7,355 bases of DNA from Clostridia bacterium (GTDB lineage Bacteria; Bacillota_A; Clostridia; UMGS1810): assembly GCA_017437345.1 (NCBI GenBank), contig JAFSBJ010000012.1:1-7355 (forward strand), given 5' to 3'. This document shows positions 5,851-7,355 of this stretch, one piece after another. The notes beneath the pieces were generated by a model, which saw nothing but the letters and a program-made list of their open reading frames with translations, was not told where the DNA came from and searched no databases. The position numbers and the translations under genes were made by a program. Each line of letters opens with the position of its first letter. The first letter of the stretch is position 1.

Positions 5851-5882
5851 GTAAAAATGCCCTTGCAAGCAAGCATTTTTAC
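5851..5882. repeat. 10-bp inverted repeat hairpin
   Basis: A perfect repeat GTAAAAATGC (5851-5860) and GCATTTTTAC (5873-5882) with a 12-base loop containing CTTGCAAG. It directly follows the branched element, with a small GACGGCGTC dyad at 5842-5850 between them. The T5 run lies inside the arm, so it resembles a weak terminator on either strand, or a further part of the same repeat unit. Confidence 0.5.
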
Positions 5883-6035
5883 TCCTGGTAGAATGATTTG
5901 CATCTTTTCTATCACCTAATTATATAATGGAGAACAGAAGTTTTAAGTATACTAAAAAGTAGGTTAGAGAGAATATTTGCCCCTAACCTGACAAAATCAT
6001 AAAATGAGTTTATCAAGCATAAAAGGAGAATTACC
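5883..6035. other. Intergenic leader of the SGNH hydrolase gene
   Basis: No gene is seen here. TATAAT at 5923-5928 is a possible -10 box, but no good -35 lies 16-18 bases upstream; only TTGCAT at a spacing of 19. A perfect 7-bp inverted repeat AGGTTAG/CTAACCT (5961-5967, 5983-5989; 15-base loop) lies 46 bases before the start codon and could be an operator or a leader hairpin. AAGGAG at 6023-6028 is the ribosome binding site of the next gene. Confidence 0.4.
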
Positions 6036-7079
6036 ATGTCCGATATATCAAAGATAGATAAAAATTTTGAAGTTAAAACAAATATAACTAAAGAAGACAT
6101 TAAGTTTTATAATGTCGAAGAAGCTCCTTTTAAAATTTACGGAGTGTTCAGAGAAAATGGCAAATACCGCCGCATGCCCGAAAGCGTTGCAAAGTCTGTC
6201 AGCGAAGGTGTGTATGCACTTCATTCAAACACAGCCGGCGGAAGAGTTCGTTTTGTAACCGACAGTGCCTATGTTGCCATTCATGCTGTAATGGATGGTA
6301 TTGGAAAAATGCCTCATTTTCCTCTGACAGGCTCTGCAGGCTTTGATTTATATGCAGATAACAGATATGTAAAAACCTACGCTCCTCCGTTTAATATAGA
6401 AGATGGATATGAAGGTATTATAGCATTTGAAGATAACGCTCCAAGAGATATAACTATAAATTTTCCTCTTTATTCAAATGTTAAGAAGCTCTATGTAGGT
6501 TTAAAAGATGATGCAGTTCTTAGCGAATCCAAAGCTTATAAAAATGAAAAACCTGTCGTTTACTATGGTTCCTCCATCACCCAGGGCGGATGTGCTTCCC
6601 GTCCCGGAATGACCTATCAGTCAATTGTTTCAAGAAGCTTTGACTATGACTATGTTAACCTTGGCTTTTCAGGAAATGCAAAAGCAGAAGATGAAATTAT
6701 TGACTACATAAAAAATCTAGATATGTCAGTTTTTGTCTATGATTATGACCACAATGCTCCAAACATAGAACATCTCAAAAACACCCACGAAAAAATGTTT
6801 AAGGCGATAAGAGAAAAACAACCTTTAATCCCGATAATAATTATGTCACGCCCCAAACATTTTTTGACTGAGGAAGAAAAAATCAGACGGAGCATAATTG
6901 AAACAACCTATCTTAATGCTGTTTCCTTCGGTGATAAAAATGTGTATTTCATAGATGGAGAAGCGCTCACCTCTATGTGCAAGGATTCAGGCACGGTTGA
7001 TAACTGCCATCCCACAGATTTTGGGTTTGCCTCAATGGCAGCAGCTTTAACCGATGTTATGCGTCGTAATAATATTTAG
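6036..7079 (+). CDS. SGNH/GDSL-type hydrolase with N-terminal GxDLY domain
   Basis: A 347-residue predicted esterase or deacetylase of the SGNH fold. The N-terminal beta-rich part, about 20-165, contains the GFDLY sequence at 102-106 that names the GxDLY domain. The SGNH domain follows: block I YYGSSITQGG at 176-185 with Ser180 as likely nucleophile (GSS in place of GDS), block II NLGFSGNA at 208-215, block III YDYDHNAP at 235-242 with Asn240, and the C-terminal DNCHPTD with Asp322 and His325 as the other triad residues. All four SGNH positions are therefore present. The N-terminus (MSDISKIDKNFEV) shows no signal peptide, so the protein is probably cytoplasmic, acting on small acylated sugars or glycosides imported by the cell; that role is inferred. 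AAGGAG precedes ATG 6036. It stands alone, between two inverted-repeat-rich non-coding stretches. Confidence 0.9.
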   Translation: MSDISKIDKNFEVKTNITKEDIKFYNVEEAPFKIYGVFRENGKYRRMPESVAKSVSEGVYALHSNTAGGRVRFVTDSAYVAIHAVMDGIGKMPHFPLTGSAGFDLYADNRYVKTYAPPFNIEDGYEGIIAFEDNAPRDITINFPLYSNVKKLYVGLKDDAVLSESKAYKNEKPVVYYGSSITQGGCASRPGMTYQSIVSRSFDYDYVNLGFSGNAKAEDEIIDYIKNLDMSVFVYDYDHNAPNIEHLKNTHEKMFKAIREKQPLIPIIIMSRPKHFLTEEEKIRRSIIETTYLNAVSFGDKNVYFIDGEALTSMCKDSGTVDNCHPTDFGFASMAAALTDVMRRNNI

Positions 7080-7105
7080 TGTGTTGAACCGCTAGCCATT
7101 GGAGT

Positions 7106-7355
7106 ACTATCCGAACGCGCCTCAAAGTCTTAAAAAAAGGCTTTTTCTTCGTTGTCGCTTTTGCCATACCTCGTATTACCAAAAGCTTCCGCCTTGAAAA
7201 ATCTCTATTTTCAAGACTTTGAGGTTCACAGAATTTTATAAATAACAAATTTTATGATAGAATGAGGAAAAAGCGCAGGGAATATTGAGCATATTTCCGA
7301 GCATTTTGACGAAATTATATCGAAAATTTGTATTTCCAAAACGAGTTCGGATAAT
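7106..7355. mobile_element. MITE-like element with terminal inverted repeats, running to the window edge
   Basis: The left end ACTATCCGAACGCG (7106-7119) is matched, inverted, by CGAGTTCGGATAAT (7342-7355) at 12 of 14 positions. The window ends in the right repeat, so the true ends and any target-site duplication are not visible. Between them are a 105-bp internal palindromic unit, an AT-rich stretch, and a GGGAATAT/ATATTTCC hairpin (7278-7285, 7291-7298, one G-U pair). No transposase or other supported ORF lies inside, consistent with a non-autonomous miniature element. It starts 26 bases after the SGNH stop codon. Confidence 0.62.
7120..7224. repeat. Internal palindromic unit of the MITE-like element
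   Basis: Perfect 12-bp outer arms CCTCAAAGTCTT (7120-7131) and AAGACTTTGAGG (7213-7224). Inside are GCTTTTG/CAAAAGC (7157-7163, 7180-7186) and CTTGAAAA/TTTTCAAG (7193-7200, 7208-7215; the last overlaps the outer right arm, so these folds compete). The unit abuts the left terminal repeat directly and could also end transcription from the SGNH gene. Confidence 0.7.

Noticed and set aside
5793..5903. 36-residue minus-strand ORF starting MQIILPGVKML, and a 28-residue plus-strand ORF at 5833-5919
   Set aside because: Both run through the hairpins of the repeat element. The plus-strand one has no ribosome binding site and the minus-strand one only a weak AGGTGA. Neither shows a known domain.
5912..6100. 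62-residue hydrophobic minus-strand ORF over the SGNH leader
   Set aside because: The composition follows from AT-rich DNA, it overlaps the SGNH start region, and no convincing ribosome binding site or homology is apparent.
7057..7248. 63-residue minus-strand ORF overlapping the end of the SGNH gene and the MITE-like element
   Set aside because: It overlaps the 3' end of a well-supported gene, lies mostly in inverted-repeat DNA and has no recognisable domain. Its lysine-rich part is produced by the AT-rich palindrome arms.

Overview
The window looks like chromosomal DNA from an AT-rich, low-GC Gram-positive anaerobe of the class Clostridia (Oscillospiraceae- or Lachnospiraceae-like). This is inferred from strong AGGAGG-type ribosome binding sites, sigma-A-like TTGACT/TATAAT promoters, AT-rich codon use and the gene families present. 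The exact genus cannot be read from the sequence. Every convincing gene is on the + strand.

Left part (1-3616): the end of a housekeeping operon. It holds pheS (5' end cut by the window edge), pheT, and a 75-residue tautomerase-superfamily gene, with gaps of only 17 and 25 bases. PheS and PheT form the phenylalanyl-tRNA synthetase heterotetramer. Both look diverged from the textbook Bacillus and E. coli forms, with two extra cysteines and a changed motif 3 in PheS.

Middle part (3624-4687): a compact two-gene operon with an ArsR/SdpR-type repressor and an SdpI/DUF1648-type membrane protein that overlap by ATGA. Its near-consensus promoter sits between two almost identical 24-bp palindromes centred 56 bp apart, which are probably autorepressor operators. 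No SdpC-type toxin gene is present, so this is an orphan sdpRI-like module. A strong intrinsic terminator closes it.

Right part (4725-7355): accessory-looking DNA. It holds a TetR-family regulator that starts at TTG, a 64-residue ORF that is essentially a signal peptide plus a short tail (probably the stump of a larger secreted protein), and a 300-bp non-coding stretch. In that stretch a promoter-like sequence runs into nested inverted repeats with a branched fold. Next come a GxDLY/SGNH-type hydrolase gene and, right after its stop, the left part of a MITE-like element with terminal and internal inverted repeats that reaches the window edge.

The two most promising undescribed items are the twin-operator sdpRI-like switch and the pair of structured non-coding elements flanking the SGNH gene. 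No CRISPR array, tRNA, rRNA or transposase gene was seen.
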